Origin: Allotamlana fucoidanivorans
Lineage (GTDB): Bacteria; Bacteroidota; Bacteroidia; Flavobacteriales; Flavobacteriaceae
DNA: 64,000 nucleotides
Assembly (NCBI RefSeq): GCF_045788535.1
Contig: NZ_CP074074.1
Location: forward strand, 930,001-994,000
Direction of reading: 5' to 3'
Shown here: positions 17,145-25,921 of the stretch, in pieces
Numbering within the stretch: position 1 is the first letter of the stretch
Layout of the letters: each line of letters starts with the position of its first letter
Translations under genes and position numbers: made by a program
The notes under the pieces: generated by a model
Database searches by the model: none
The model's input: only the letters and a program-made list of their open reading frames with translations
Told to the model about the DNA's origin: nothing

Positions 17145-17723
17145 TTATCGATAAAAATTCATTTCATCAATATATTCCCAAACAGATTTAGGTAACATAG
17201 GCTGTACATTCTTGCCACTCTTTATAGCCTTTCTTATAAATGTGGAAGACAATTGCATCACTGGAGCATCAATGGTATGAATTTTTTCATGACCATCAAA
17301 CTGTGTTTCTATCGATATATCTGTTATTCTTGGGTACACGTAAACATGATGGTTTTCAAGAATCACCTCATAATTTTTCCATTTATGAAAACTTTTCAAA
17401 TTATCTTCACCCATGATCAATGAAAATTCATGGTTTGGATACTTTTCATGGAGATGTATTAAGGTATTTACTGTGTAGTTGGGTTGTGATAAATGAAACT
17501 CAATATCACTTGGTTTGAACTTTACATAATCTTTAGTAGCCCGATACACCATTTCTAGCCGCTGGTAATTATCAAGCAAGGTACTTTTCTTTTTAAACGG
17601 ATTATGAGGTGTTACTACAAACCAAATCTGATCTAAATCACTATATTCTACAATATGGTTAGCAATAACTAAATGTCCAATATGAATGGGGTTAAACGAC
17701 CCAAAATACAGCCCAATTTTCAT
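17145..17723 (-). CDS. nadD: Nicotinate-nucleotide adenylyltransferase
   Basis: The 192-residue enzyme joins ATP and nicotinate mononucleotide to give deamido-NAD in NAD synthesis. The nucleotidyltransferase motif is G-S-F-N-P-I-H-I-G-H at residues 8-17. The second motif, L-S-S-T-F-I-R, lies near residue 157. It is the last gene of the yicC-gmk-nadD run and starts six bases after gmk ends. The decayed transposase gene lies just beyond its stop. Confidence 0.95.
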   Translation of the reverse strand: MKIGLYFGSFNPIHIGHLVIANHIVEYSDLDQIWFVVTPHNPFKKKSTLLDNYQRLEMVYRATKDYVKFKPSDIEFHLSQPNYTVNTLIHLHEKYPNHEFSLIMGEDNLKSFHKWKNYEVILENHHVYVYPRITDISIETQFDGHEKIHTIDAPVMQLSSTFIRKAIKSGKNVQPMLPKSVWEYIDEMNFYR

Positions 17724-17729
17724 CTGGTA

Positions 17730-18317
17730 TTAGGAATTTATAAATTCACTAACCTGCTTATGCGCCTCTTCAAGTGCATGCTCTAGTGTATCATTTATAA
17801 TAATAGTATCAAACAAGGGTGCTGTAGCTAATTCTGCCGAAGCTTTTGCTACGCGCATATTGATTTTATCCTCACTCTCTGTTTTGCGCTTTTTTAACCT
17901 AATTTTCAATTCATCAACACTGGGTGGTTTCACAAAAACAGCCAAGGTTTCTTTAGGAAATTTACGCTTAATTCTTAACCCACCAGACACATCAATATCA
18001 AAAATAACGTTTTTTCCTTTAGCCCAAATACGCTCTACTTCTGTTTTTAAAGTCCCATAAAAATTATCACGGTATACTTCTTCCCATTCTAAAAACGCAT
18101 TGGCCTTAATTTTATTTTTAAACTCTGATGCCGATAAGTAATAGTAATCTTTGCCGTGTTCTTCAGTTCCTCTTTTTGCCCTTGATGTTGCCGAAATGGA
18201 AAACTCAAGATTTAAATCTTTAATACCTAACAAGTGTCTTACTATGGTTGTTTTTCCAGATCCTGATGGTGCTGAAAATACAATAAGTTTTCCCTTCTTT
18301 ATGTTGTCTTGTTCCAC
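17730..18317 (-). CDS. gmk: Guanylate kinase
   Basis: The 195-residue enzyme phosphorylates GMP to GDP with ATP. The P-loop S-A-P-S-G-S-G-K-T-T lies at about residues 15-24. The GMP-binding region S-A-T-S-R-A-K-R and G-K-D-Y-Y-Y follows. The LID-like stretch R-L-K-K-R is near residue 134. The length is typical. It starts 15 bases after yicC, in the usual order of Bacteroidota. Confidence 0.96.
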   Translation of the reverse strand: MEQDNIKKGKLIVFSAPSGSGKTTIVRHLLGIKDLNLEFSISATSRAKRGTEEHGKDYYYLSASEFKNKIKANAFLEWEEVYRDNFYGTLKTEVERIWAKGKNVIFDIDVSGGLRIKRKFPKETLAVFVKPPSVDELKIRLKKRKTESEDKINMRVAKASAELATAPLFDTIIINDTLEHALEEAHKQVSEFINS

Positions 18318-18332
18318 TAAGTTTCTTTTTAA

Positions 18333-19190
18333 TTAAAGTACGTTTAACAACTGCTCCTTGATTTTCTCTAGTTCATCTTTCATCTGAACAACCAACTGTT
18401 GCATAGGAGCATAATTGCTCTTTGAGCCAATGGTATTAATTTCTCTTCCCATTTCTTGACTTATAAAACCCAATTTTTTTCCATTTGAATCTTCAGAATT
18501 TATAGACTCCATAAAGTAATTCAAATGATTTTTTAAACGTACTTTTTCTTCTGTAATGTCAAATTTTTCAATGTAATAAACCAATTCTTGCTCAAATCGG
18601 TTTTCATCATACTTTTCTTTAAGCTCTTCAACCCCTCTTAATAAACGCTCTCTTACTCCTTCAATGCGTTCAGGATCCATAGCAATAACTTGCTCTAGAA
18701 TATTACCAATGATAGCCACTCGTGTTTTTAAATCTTCTTCCAATACGGTTCCCTCATTCAATCTATGAGAAATTAAGTCATCTACTGCATTGTTAATTTC
18801 TTCACCTACGGCTTTCCATTCATCTTCATTAATCTCTTCTCGAACCGTACTTACCGCATCAGGAAATCTAACAGCCATTTTAAGTAATTCTACATCATCA
18901 CCATTAATAATGGCTCTCAACTGTTCCATATATTGCTTTACAACGGGCGTATTAATCTGTGTTGACGTATCTTCTGCAGTAGCCTCAACATAAATGGAAA
19001 AATCTACTTTTCCCCTTACCAACTTATCGGCGAGAATTTTACGTATTGATAGTTCTTTTTCTCTATAAATAGAAGGCATTCTTGCATTTAAATCTAAATT
19101 TTTACTATTTAAAGATTTGAGTTCAATAGTTATCTTTTTAGTGGGCAATTGTAGAACAGATTTTCCATAACCTGTCATTGAATATATCAT
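18333..19190 (-). CDS. yicC: YicC/YloC-family endoribonuclease
   Basis: The 285-residue protein begins M-I-Y-S-M-T-G-Y-G-K, the hallmark of the YicC family. The C-terminal DUF1732 region has I-G-S-K-S-N near residue 262 and N-H-L-N-Y-F near 225. Members are metal-dependent endoribonucleases. E. coli YicC is reported to take part in decay of the small RNA RyhB. It is the first gene of the yicC-gmk-nadD unit, with a clear -7 box upstream. Confidence 0.93.
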   Translation of the reverse strand: MIYSMTGYGKSVLQLPTKKITIELKSLNSKNLDLNARMPSIYREKELSIRKILADKLVRGKVDFSIYVEATAEDTSTQINTPVVKQYMEQLRAIINGDDVELLKMAVRFPDAVSTVREEINEDEWKAVGEEINNAVDDLISHRLNEGTVLEEDLKTRVAIIGNILEQVIAMDPERIEGVRERLLRGVEELKEKYDENRFEQELVYYIEKFDITEEKVRLKNHLNYFMESINSEDSNGKKLGFISQEMGREINTIGSKSNYAPMQQLVVQMKDELEKIKEQLLNVL

Positions 19191-19212
19191 AAGATGCGTG
19201 TATTAAATGATG

Positions 19213-19220
19213 CAAAGGTA
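19213..19220 (-). promoter_or_regulatory. Promoter -7 element for yicC-gmk-nadD
   Basis: TACCTTTG on the minus strand is a full match to TAnnTTTG, 23 bases before the yicC start. At the expected -33 distance there is TTTT rather than TTTG, so only half of the promoter is strong. Confidence 0.5.
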
Positions 19221-19273
19221 ACTAAAACCATAAGGATAGAAAACAGATATGCTTCAGGAAAAGGGTATGGCTG

Positions 19274-20887
19274 TTAAAAACGATATCCAAGCACTGCTGT
19301 TAATGAAGTTCTATCTCCAAAACCAGACTGTACAGCTAAATCCCAATGATGGGTTAAGGGGACATAAACACCTAGAATTAAATTGTAGCGCACTGGCTCA
19401 AAATCTACTTCATAATCTAATCTATTATCTCCAGGCAACCCTATATAGCCATCTGTTACCGTATTGTAATACTGCCCTTGGGCTCCAATCATTAAATTGG
19501 TTCCAAAAGAGGTCATATAGCCAACCATTGGCATGAAAACATGTGCTACTTTTGTGGTATTAACTTCTAATATAGATGAAAAAACCACTTGATAATTTAA
19601 TGATATATTTATCTTTTCTGTGCCCCCAGCCAACGTGACACCTGCTCCATAAGTGACCGAGCTAAGATCTGACTTTATGGGTAAATAATCTGGAATTTGA
19701 TCAGCTGGAATACCAACAATATAACCTAACCTAACAAGAGTTTCTTTTAATTCATCACTTAAAAACAAAGAACCGTCAATGGTATTTACACCGTGACCCA
19801 CTAGCCCCATAATATTTAAAAAAGGAAGTAACCACACATCACCTTTAACCATAGTAATATGAGTGGTTTGGTCTACTGTTGATTTTTGAAGATTAAACAA
19901 CTCTTTTATTGAAACAAGATCTGGGCTATTAAACCCTATACTTAAATCTGTAAATTGTAAGGTTTGTGATTGATTATGATTAAAAACACTAATACCAATA
20001 GGGCGAGGTAAATGGTATCCAAGCTTTCTGGCACTTTTCCCCATTAAGGGCAGTGCTCCACCAAGACTACCTATTAAAGTTTCTGTATTTGAATTATGAG
20101 CTAATAAATCTGATTGAGTAGTCTCTAATGTCAGTTTTTTTCCGTCTAGATTTCGATATTCTACCAAATGTGCGTTAAAAGTAACTAGGTATTCTTTTCT
20201 CTTTTTTATCTCATTATATTGTTGCTCATATTTTGAAACCACATAACCTCCTGTGGGGTCTTTTTCATAATACACCTCCTGCTTAAACTTATTAGGTAAT
20301 ACTTTTCCCTTCCTTATCTTTATTTTGTTCGTATTCTTTAGTTCAACTTTAACCAGAGTTTTATTGAAAATGTAGATCAATCCCTCTAAATATTTCCCGT
20401 AAGCGAGTTCTGGCTCCAACTTTTTAGGATCATATTTATAAGCTAATATTACAGTATCTGCATTCACCTCTCTAATTTTAAGTGAAGCCTCATCATATAA
20501 GTTAGATTTTGACTTCCTACTAAATGAATGCATGGTTTCCATAAATTTAAGCAACTCCTTACTCTGAACATACCCAAGAGAGTCTGGATCATATAATAGC
20601 TGAATATCAATACCTTCCTTAAAGCTTGGATCATAAATAAGTTGAAATTTTGCTTGCTCTGTTTTAAAGTTATGCGTTCTTGTTACTGTAATGTTTTGCT
20701 TAAAATACCCTTCTTGAAGCGTACTACTCAAAGCCGCATCTAGTGCTTTTGGAGAAATGCCGTATTTTATTAAATAATTACTGTTTGTTGGTGATTCTGT
20801 GTTTTGAGCGTAAAAATGTATTGCAAATAATAATACAAAAAATAATATTCCTGTTCTTTTCACACCTTGATTTATGTTAATCTTCAT
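19274..20887 (-). CDS. Exported protein of unknown function, probable outer-membrane barrel
   Basis: The 537-residue protein has a lysine-containing N terminus and a hydrophobic segment (about 12-26) ending F-Y-A-Q, a signal peptidase I site. The middle region (about 40-270) is a mixed alpha/beta domain rich in K and Y. From about residue 290 the sequence alternates polar and hydrophobic residues with glycine-rich turns, and it ends V-L-G-Y-R-F. A C-terminal aromatic residue is typical of outer-membrane beta-barrels. I recognise no named family. It follows the 150-residue membrane protein gene by 11 bases and probably shares its transcript. Confidence 0.82.
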   Translation of the reverse strand: MKININQGVKRTGILFFVLLFAIHFYAQNTESPTNSNYLIKYGISPKALDAALSSTLQEGYFKQNITVTRTHNFKTEQAKFQLIYDPSFKEGIDIQLLYDPDSLGYVQSKELLKFMETMHSFSRKSKSNLYDEASLKIREVNADTVILAYKYDPKKLEPELAYGKYLEGLIYIFNKTLVKVELKNTNKIKIRKGKVLPNKFKQEVYYEKDPTGGYVVSKYEQQYNEIKKRKEYLVTFNAHLVEYRNLDGKKLTLETTQSDLLAHNSNTETLIGSLGGALPLMGKSARKLGYHLPRPIGISVFNHNQSQTLQFTDLSIGFNSPDLVSIKELFNLQKSTVDQTTHITMVKGDVWLLPFLNIMGLVGHGVNTIDGSLFLSDELKETLVRLGYIVGIPADQIPDYLPIKSDLSSVTYGAGVTLAGGTEKINISLNYQVVFSSILEVNTTKVAHVFMPMVGYMTSFGTNLMIGAQGQYYNTVTDGYIGLPGDNRLDYEVDFEPVRYNLILGVYVPLTHHWDLAVQSGFGDRTSLTAVLGYRF

Positions 20888-20898
20888 AGGTAATAAGA

Positions 20899-21351
20899 TT
20901 AGAGTTTTCCTTTCTTCTCAATTTTTAACATACTAAAAAATTCATCTTCCACTTTCTTAACAATTACATTTAATTTTGATCGATAGATACCGATGAAAAA
21001 TAGGTAAAGAGCATCTGTAATATATTCAACCTGCAAATCCTTCAAAATCATTCCTCCAAAAACAAATCTTAAAAGGATTAATACAATAAAAAGTACTACT
21101 GTAAAAATGGTTCTATTAAACTGAAACAACCCTGTATTTTGATTAGTCTGAACCTTTAAAAACAAACTATACACTTTACCTACAATTATACCTGCTATAT
21201 AAAAACTTATATAATAGAATGGAAATTTGTAAACAAAAGCATCGTAAATTACTATAGCTGAAAAACAGAATATAAGCCCTCTAAGCACACTATGCGTTCT
21301 TTGAATTCCTTTTTCTGTTTTTGTTTTTAAAATTTGTTTTTTACTAGACAT
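20899..21351 (-). CDS. Small integral membrane protein of unknown function
   Basis: The 150 residues begin with a basic cytoplasmic stretch (K-K-Q-I-L-K-T-K-T-E-K). About four hydrophobic segments follow, near residues 25-41, 45-62, 82-100 and 108-122. The C terminus is basic and charged and probably cytoplasmic. I do not recognise the family. It is the first gene of a two-gene unit with the putative barrel protein downstream, so the two may work in the same envelope process, which is inference. Confidence 0.75.
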   Translation of the reverse strand: MSSKKQILKTKTEKGIQRTHSVLRGLIFCFSAIVIYDAFVYKFPFYYISFYIAGIIVGKVYSLFLKVQTNQNTGLFQFNRTIFTVVLFIVLILLRFVFGGMILKDLQVEYITDALYLFFIGIYRSKLNVIVKKVEDEFFSMLKIEKKGKL

Positions 21352-21673
21352 ATACTTTTATCTTACTTTAAATATACCTAAAAACAATTTAGTAATACAA
21401 AAAAAGAAGAGCATAAAAAACACTTTCCTTTTTTATATTAATCCGTCTTACTGAGCATTTATTCCATAGCATGCTTTCTAACTGCTACTTTTTTTTTATT
21501 ATGCACACATATAAAACTATGCCCAATTAACCTCACTATATGCTCTATTATCCCTGTGTAAAGTTTACATAGATTTAACAGTTAATTTAGCACACATATT
21601 AGTCAATATCAGTGTTTTGCACCTTTTAAACCCAACCTATATTTGTACCGTTGAACGTTAATATTTTTAAATT
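21352..21673. other. Intergenic region between divergent genes
   Basis: This AT-rich stretch of 322 bases has no ORF I can support. It contains a 13-base palindrome TGTAAAGTTTACA at 21557-21569 and, near the right end, the promoter of the small secreted protein gene. The left end must carry the promoter of the 150-residue membrane protein, where only a TATATTTA-like box is seen. Confidence 0.5.
21616..21645 (+). promoter_or_regulatory. Promoter of the small secreted protein gene
   Basis: TTTG at 21616-21619 and TATATTTG at 21638-21645 are 18 bases apart. Both are full matches to the Bacteroidota promoter. The start codon is 28 bases downstream. Confidence 0.68.
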
Positions 21674-22270
21674 ATGAAAAACGTAATCTCAAACACAAAA
21701 AAAGGAATCTTAATGGTAACTATGTGCGCTACCGTTTTTGGATTCGCTAGTGATCTTAAACTGTTAATTAAAGAAGATTCTAAAAAAACAGCTTTAGTAC
21801 TAGAACATGTAAAACAAGGTAATAAAATTTCAATCATTGACAACAGCGGTGTTGTTCTATATAAAGAACAGGTTCAAACTAATGGTCTTTATAAAAAAGG
21901 ATTTGATCTTACATCTTTACCAGATGGTGATTATGTCTTTGAGGTTGATAAAGATTTAGAAATTAGCACGATTCCTTTTCATGTAACAGCTAACACTGTT
22001 ACCTTTAATAAGGAAGATGAAACTACCATCTTTAAACCTTATGTGCGTCATGAAAATGACCTTGTGTTTCTAACCAAACTTTCTTTAAACCATGAAACGG
22101 TTGATATTGCAATCTATGGTGAATATGAAAATGGTTATGAACTAGTACATAATGAAAAAGTGAAGGATGCTAAAATTCTTGAAAAAGTATTCCAACTTAA
22201 GGGTGATACCAATTACAAAATTGTGGTTAACACCAATGATAAAACATTTACAAAATTCATTAATAATTAG
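21674..22270 (+). CDS. Secreted protein of unknown function, beta-sandwich
   Basis: The 198-residue protein has a signal peptide with a hydrophobic core at about residues 11-24 and probable cleavage near G-F-A-S. The rest looks like one or two immunoglobulin-like beta-sandwiches. The segment S-L-P-D-G-D-Y-V-F-E-V is the strand-turn pattern found in secretion-tail and FN3-like domains of Bacteroidota. No catalytic motif or cysteine is seen in the mature part. It stands alone with a strong promoter and a strong terminator, which suggests good expression. It may be a periplasmic or surface structural protein. Confidence 0.8.
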   Translation: MKNVISNTKKGILMVTMCATVFGFASDLKLLIKEDSKKTALVLEHVKQGNKISIIDNSGVVLYKEQVQTNGLYKKGFDLTSLPDGDYVFEVDKDLEISTIPFHVTANTVTFNKEDETTIFKPYVRHENDLVFLTKLSLNHETVDIAIYGEYENGYELVHNEKVKDAKILEKVFQLKGDTNYKIVVNTNDKTFTKFINN

Positions 22271-22303
22271 TTTAATGTCTTATTTAGTTTAGTTTAGTTA
22301 GTA

Positions 22304-22332
22304 AAAGTGGGCTGTGGTGGCCCACTTTTTTT
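22304..22332 (+). terminator. Intrinsic terminator of the small secreted protein gene
   Basis: AAAGTGGGC at 22304-22312 pairs with GCCCACTTT at 22320-22328, and a T-run follows. The leader to it holds three to four copies of TTTAG at about 22282-22300. Confidence 0.88.
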
Positions 22333-22353
22333 GGTTATTGTTGTTACATTACG

Positions 22354-23925
22354 TTACTTCAGTTCAATTTTCTGCGTTTTTTTATTATAATCTTTACCAC
22401 GTATAGCTTCAAAATTTGTAATCATAGCTTGTAACTTGTCTTTATTAGTTTCTGCTAAATTATTTTGCTGCCCAATGTCTTCTTTTAAGTTATATAATTG
22501 ATACTCTTTAGAGTTACCTACTTCAATATTTACTTGCTTTAAAATAGGATTCCCGTCATATGGAGGAATCATAACCCAGTCACCCTCTTTATAGGCTGTT
22601 CTTGATCCAGCTTCAACCACCAAATTATCTCTACCATGCCCTTCATTCCCTAAGAATACATCCAATAATGCTTCACTGTCTTTTGTGCTGGCATCACTAC
22701 CTACTAATTGCGCCAAAGATGACAACAAATCCATTTGACAAACTAACTCATTAGATACTTTAGGTTGAATTTTTCCTTTCCAATATGTGAAGAAAGGCAC
22801 ACGAGTACCTGCTTCAAATAAGCTATACTTTCCTCCTCTAAAGGCTCCAGCTGGTGTATGATTTCCTAATTTTTCAACGGCATCATCGTAATACCCATCA
22901 TTCAATACAGGACCGTTATCACTAGAAAATATGATTAAGGTATTATCTAAAACACCCTCTACTTCAAGTGTTTTTATAAACTCACCTATGCACCAATCGG
23001 CTTCAACTACAGCATCTCCTCTTGGTCCCATGCCTGAAGCGCCTACAAATCTCGGGTGAGGTGTTCTAGGCACATGTGGTTGTTGCATAGCATAATATAA
23101 GAAAAACGGCTCGTTTTTATGTTTTTTCACATAGTCTTGTGCGCCTTTTAAAAAGTGGTCAGCCATATCTTCATCTTTCCATTTTGCGGCTTCACCACCT
23201 TTCATGTACCCAATACGTGGAATGCCATTAACTATGGTATTATTATGCCCATGATGCCATTTCATTTTTAATAATTCAGGATTATCTTTACCCGTCGGTT
23301 GTCCTTCAAAATTATTTTTATAATCTACTTCAATTGGATCATTAGGATCTAACCCAACAACATCACCATTTTCAATATAAACGGTAGGCACCCTATCTTG
23401 AGTAGCTGCCATTATATACGAATAATCAAACCCAACCTCATTTGGACCTGGACTTACATGTTTATTCCAGTCTACATGACCAGATCCTAAACCAAGATGC
23501 CATTTACCAACTATTCCTGTATAATAACCCTTTTCTTTAAGCATTTTTGGGATGGTAATTTGTTCTGTACCAATAATTAGAGGTGCCGTTCCAGGTAAAA
23601 TTTTTGCATCTTTTTCGCGCCAAGGATAAATCCCAGTTAACAAAGCGTACCTACTAGGCGTGCATGTTGCCGAAGACGCGTATCCATTGGTAAAACGTAC
23701 ACCTCCATTTGCTAACTTATCTAAATTTGGCGTTTTAATTTCGGTTGCGCCGTTAAAACCAACATCGCCATAACCAAGATCATCAGTATAGATAATAACG
23801 ATATTCGGTTGTTTTGTTTCTTCTACCGCTGTTACCTGATCTTCTTTGGCTTTCTCTTTGCAGCTAAAACTCGCAAATACAAACAGTACAAATAAGAATG
23901 TTTGATTTAGTCTAATCATGTTCAA
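22354..23925 (-). CDS. Sulfatase (arylsulfatase type, family S1), lipoprotein
   Basis: The 523-residue enzyme begins with a lipoprotein signal (F-A-S-F-S-C at residue 22), so it is likely anchored in the periplasm or on the surface. The formylglycine motif is C88-T-P-S-R92. C88 would be oxidised by a maturation enzyme that is not encoded in the window. Calcium ligands D48-D49 lie in Y-T-D-D-L-G-Y-G-D-V-G. The family removes sulfate esters, often from algal polysaccharides. The gene is divergent from the GntR-led catabolic operon and shares its intergenic region. A TATTTTTG box at 23960-23967 probably belongs to its promoter. A shared substrate with the operon is possible but not shown. Confidence 0.92.
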   Translation of the reverse strand: MNMIRLNQTFLFVLFVFASFSCKEKAKEDQVTAVEETKQPNIVIIYTDDLGYGDVGFNGATEIKTPNLDKLANGGVRFTNGYASSATCTPSRYALLTGIYPWREKDAKILPGTAPLIIGTEQITIPKMLKEKGYYTGIVGKWHLGLGSGHVDWNKHVSPGPNEVGFDYSYIMAATQDRVPTVYIENGDVVGLDPNDPIEVDYKNNFEGQPTGKDNPELLKMKWHHGHNNTIVNGIPRIGYMKGGEAAKWKDEDMADHFLKGAQDYVKKHKNEPFFLYYAMQQPHVPRTPHPRFVGASGMGPRGDAVVEADWCIGEFIKTLEVEGVLDNTLIIFSSDNGPVLNDGYYDDAVEKLGNHTPAGAFRGGKYSLFEAGTRVPFFTYWKGKIQPKVSNELVCQMDLLSSLAQLVGSDASTKDSEALLDVFLGNEGHGRDNLVVEAGSRTAYKEGDWVMIPPYDGNPILKQVNIEVGNSKEYQLYNLKEDIGQQNNLAETNKDKLQAMITNFEAIRGKDYNKKTQKIELK

Positions 23926-24172
23926 TTTATTTAGTTTAATATACTTTTTAAGTTACCCTCAAAAATATGAACTTAAAAGCACTTGCTCTATGCTTTACTT
24001 CATTTTTAAAGTAACATATTATCATAAAACAATGGGATATGGTTAAAACATACCAACCAAATACACCAAAATGCGCGTTCAAAAAACAGCGTCAATTGTT
24101 TATCAATGTGAAATTAAATGGCAAAGCCATCTTTTCAACATCCTATCTTACTAAAAAACAATGCCTTTTAAC

Positions 24173-24202
24173 TTGCATAATTACAAAAAACATTTATTTT
24201 TG
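24173..24202 (+). promoter_or_regulatory. Promoter of the gntR-led catabolic operon
   Basis: TTG at 24173-24175 and TATTTTTG at 24195-24202 are exactly 19 bases apart, a full match to the Bacteroidota consensus. The expected start of transcription is near 24208, inside the palindrome that follows. Confidence 0.72.
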
Positions 24203-24204
24203 TT

Positions 24205-24218
24205 TTTTGTATACAAAA
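24205..24218 (+). promoter_or_regulatory. Candidate GntR operator (14-bp palindrome)
   Basis: TTTTGTATACAAAA is a perfect palindrome that covers the expected transcription start, two bases after the -7 box and 16 bases before the gntR start codon. Its GT-AT-AC core resembles the short palindromes bound by FadR/FCD-type GntR regulators. The place suggests autorepression by steric block. Confidence 0.6.
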
Positions 24219-24234
24219 TTCATTATAGAATTCA

Positions 24235-24858
24235 ATGATAGAATATCATAATCTTAATGAACCTATCTACCTCAAAGTAAAGGAGATGATCATTAATGGG
24301 GAGCTTAAGCCTGGTGAAAAAATCATTCAGGAGAAAATAGCGGAACAACTTGGTGTGAGTCGTACGCCACTTATGAAAGCCCTTTTAGCACTCGAAAATG
24401 AGTTTTTAGTGGAAAGCATTCCACGTCGTGGCATGTATGTAAAATCCTTTGGTGAAAAGGAAATATTTGACATCTACATTTGTAGGGAAGCGCTTGAAGG
24501 TATGGCAGCCAGATTATTGGCACAATCCAATAACAAGCAAAAAAAAGAGCAATTAAAACAATGTTTTGTTCCCTTTATAGGACAACCAAACATTAATATT
24601 AATGACTATGCCAAAGCCGATGAACAATTTCATTCATTGCTTATAAAACTTACCGATAACGCACCTCTTGACAAAATTTATTTCTTCGGAAATATTCACG
24701 AACAGGTTATTAACAGAGGACTATTAAGACCTCCTGAAGAAACCCTTGATGAGCATATTAAAATCATTCAAGCCATTGAACACGGTAACGCTAATCAAGC
24801 CGAGAAATGTGCCAGAGAACATATTGAAAAATCAAGAATATTATTATTAAATCATTAA
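24235..24858 (+). CDS. GntR-family transcriptional regulator, FCD (FadR) subfamily
   Basis: The 207-residue protein has an N-terminal winged HTH at about 5-72, with L-K-P-G-E-K-I-I-Q-E-K-I-A-E-Q-L-G-V-S-R-T-P typical of GntR. The all-helical FCD ligand domain covers about 80-205. Its metal-binding residues are probably in D-E-Q-F-H near residue 130 and in later histidines. FCD regulators bind small organic acids and are usually repressors released by a pathway substrate. It is the first gene of a same-strand run of seven, with its own operator candidate. The effector is probably a sugar acid, by context. Confidence 0.93.
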   Translation: MIEYHNLNEPIYLKVKEMIINGELKPGEKIIQEKIAEQLGVSRTPLMKALLALENEFLVESIPRRGMYVKSFGEKEIFDIYICREALEGMAARLLAQSNNKQKKEQLKQCFVPFIGQPNININDYAKADEQFHSLLIKLTDNAPLDKIYFFGNIHEQVINRGLLRPPEETLDEHIKIIQAIEHGNANQAEKCAREHIEKSRILLLNH

Positions 24859-24868
24859 ATACAAAAAA

Positions 24869-25915
24869 GTGAAAAATTACAACATCGCAGTAGTACCAGG
24901 TGATGGTATAGGAAACGAAATAGTGCCTGAAGGTTACAGAGTTTTAGAGGCCGTAGCGAAAAAACATGATTTTACCATTACATCAGAAACGTTTGAGTGG
25001 GGAGCAGGTTATTATTTAAAAAACGGACAGTTTTTACCAAATGATGGTCTTGAAACTCTAAAAGGTTTTGATGCGGTTTATTTTGGTTCTGTAGGATTAC
25101 CTGCCGTTGATGACACACTTCCTGCAAAAGACTACACCTTTAAAGTAAGAACCTCTTTTAACCAATATGTAAATTACAGACCTGTAAGAACATATCCTGG
25201 AGTTACCAGACCTTTGCGTACCGAAAAGCATATCGATTTTGTAATTGTTAGAGAAAATACCGAAGGAGAATTTGTTCAAATGGGCGGGCAATACCTTCCC
25301 GATGAGCCTAACGGCATGGGAACAGACACCAGTGTGTTTACTAGAAAAGGGATTGAACGTGTAGCACATTATGCTTTTCAGTTAGCTAGAAAAAGGAGAA
25401 AAAAAGTAACACACATCACCAAATCTAACACCCTTATAAATAGTTTAGCTTATTGGGATAGAGTGATTAAGGAAGTGGCCGAACAATACCCGGATATAGA
25501 ACATGAACAAATGTACATTGATAATTCAACTGCTATGTTTGTTTTAAAACCCGAAATATTTGATGTGGTATTGACTACCAATCTATTTGGCGATATTTTG
25601 AGTGATTTGGGGGGTGCCATAATGGGAAGCTTAGGTCTTGGTGGTAGTGGAAACATTAATCCTGAAAAAGAATACCCATCTATGTTTGAGCCTATTCATG
25701 GGTCGGCTCCTGATATTGCTGGAAATAACATTGCTAATCCTTACGGTCAAATTTGGTCTGCTGCTATTATGTTAGAGCACTTAGGTGAAACAGAAGCGGC
25801 CCAAAATATTATGGATGCTATTGACAAAAGCACTACCCAAGGCGTTTTAACGGTTGATCTTGGCGGTTCTGCAAAAACATCAGATGTGGCTGATGCCGTG
25901 ATTAAAAATTTATAA
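24869..25915 (+). CDS. Isocitrate/isopropylmalate dehydrogenase family, D-malate/tartrate type
   Basis: The 348-residue enzyme starts at GTG. It has the beta-decarboxylating dehydrogenase fold, with G-D-G-I-G near residue 10 and V-R-E-N-T-E-G-E-F near residue 126. K in I-T-K-S-N-T and the metal-binding D in N-L-F-G-D-I-L-S-D-L-G-G are also present. The C-terminal half has G-S-A-P-D-I-A-G. The F-E-W-G-A-G-Y-Y and V-N-Y-R-P-V-R stretches resemble the D-malate/tartrate dehydrogenases DmlA and TtuC more than LeuB. These oxidise a 2-hydroxy acid with NAD and release CO2. No leu genes are near. In this operon it may act on a C4 sugar acid or its phosphate, which is inference. Confidence 0.86.
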   Translation: MKNYNIAVVPGDGIGNEIVPEGYRVLEAVAKKHDFTITSETFEWGAGYYLKNGQFLPNDGLETLKGFDAVYFGSVGLPAVDDTLPAKDYTFKVRTSFNQYVNYRPVRTYPGVTRPLRTEKHIDFVIVRENTEGEFVQMGGQYLPDEPNGMGTDTSVFTRKGIERVAHYAFQLARKRRKKVTHITKSNTLINSLAYWDRVIKEVAEQYPDIEHEQMYIDNSTAMFVLKPEIFDVVLTTNLFGDILSDLGGAIMGSLGLGGSGNINPEKEYPSMFEPIHGSAPDIAGNNIANPYGQIWSAAIMLEHLGETEAAQNIMDAIDKSTTQGVLTVDLGGSAKTSDVADAVIKNL

Positions 25916-25921
25916 CCTACC

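Larger units (their letters stand above)
23926..24234. other. Regulatory region between the sulfatase and the gntR operon
   Basis: No credible gene lies here. On the minus strand a TATTTTTG box at 23967-23960 could start sulfatase transcription about 30 bases from the ATG, but no TTG stands at the expected -33 distance. On the plus strand a full promoter and a 14-base palindrome precede gntR and are listed separately. The remaining 200 bases show nothing distinctive. Confidence 0.5.

Noticed and set aside
19249..19536. Plus-strand frame opposite the end of the barrel-protein gene
   Set aside because: It is antisense to a longer frame with a signal peptide and barrel-like end, and shows no independent motif.
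21557..21569. Palindrome TGTAAAGTTTACA as an operator
   Set aside because: It is 50-60 bases upstream of the promoter and short. In AT-rich DNA it could be chance. I mention it only in the region note.
24039..24251. Open frame of 70 codons upstream of gntR
   Set aside because: It covers the gntR promoter, the palindrome and the gntR start. Its product is basic and low-complexity with no recognisable domain.
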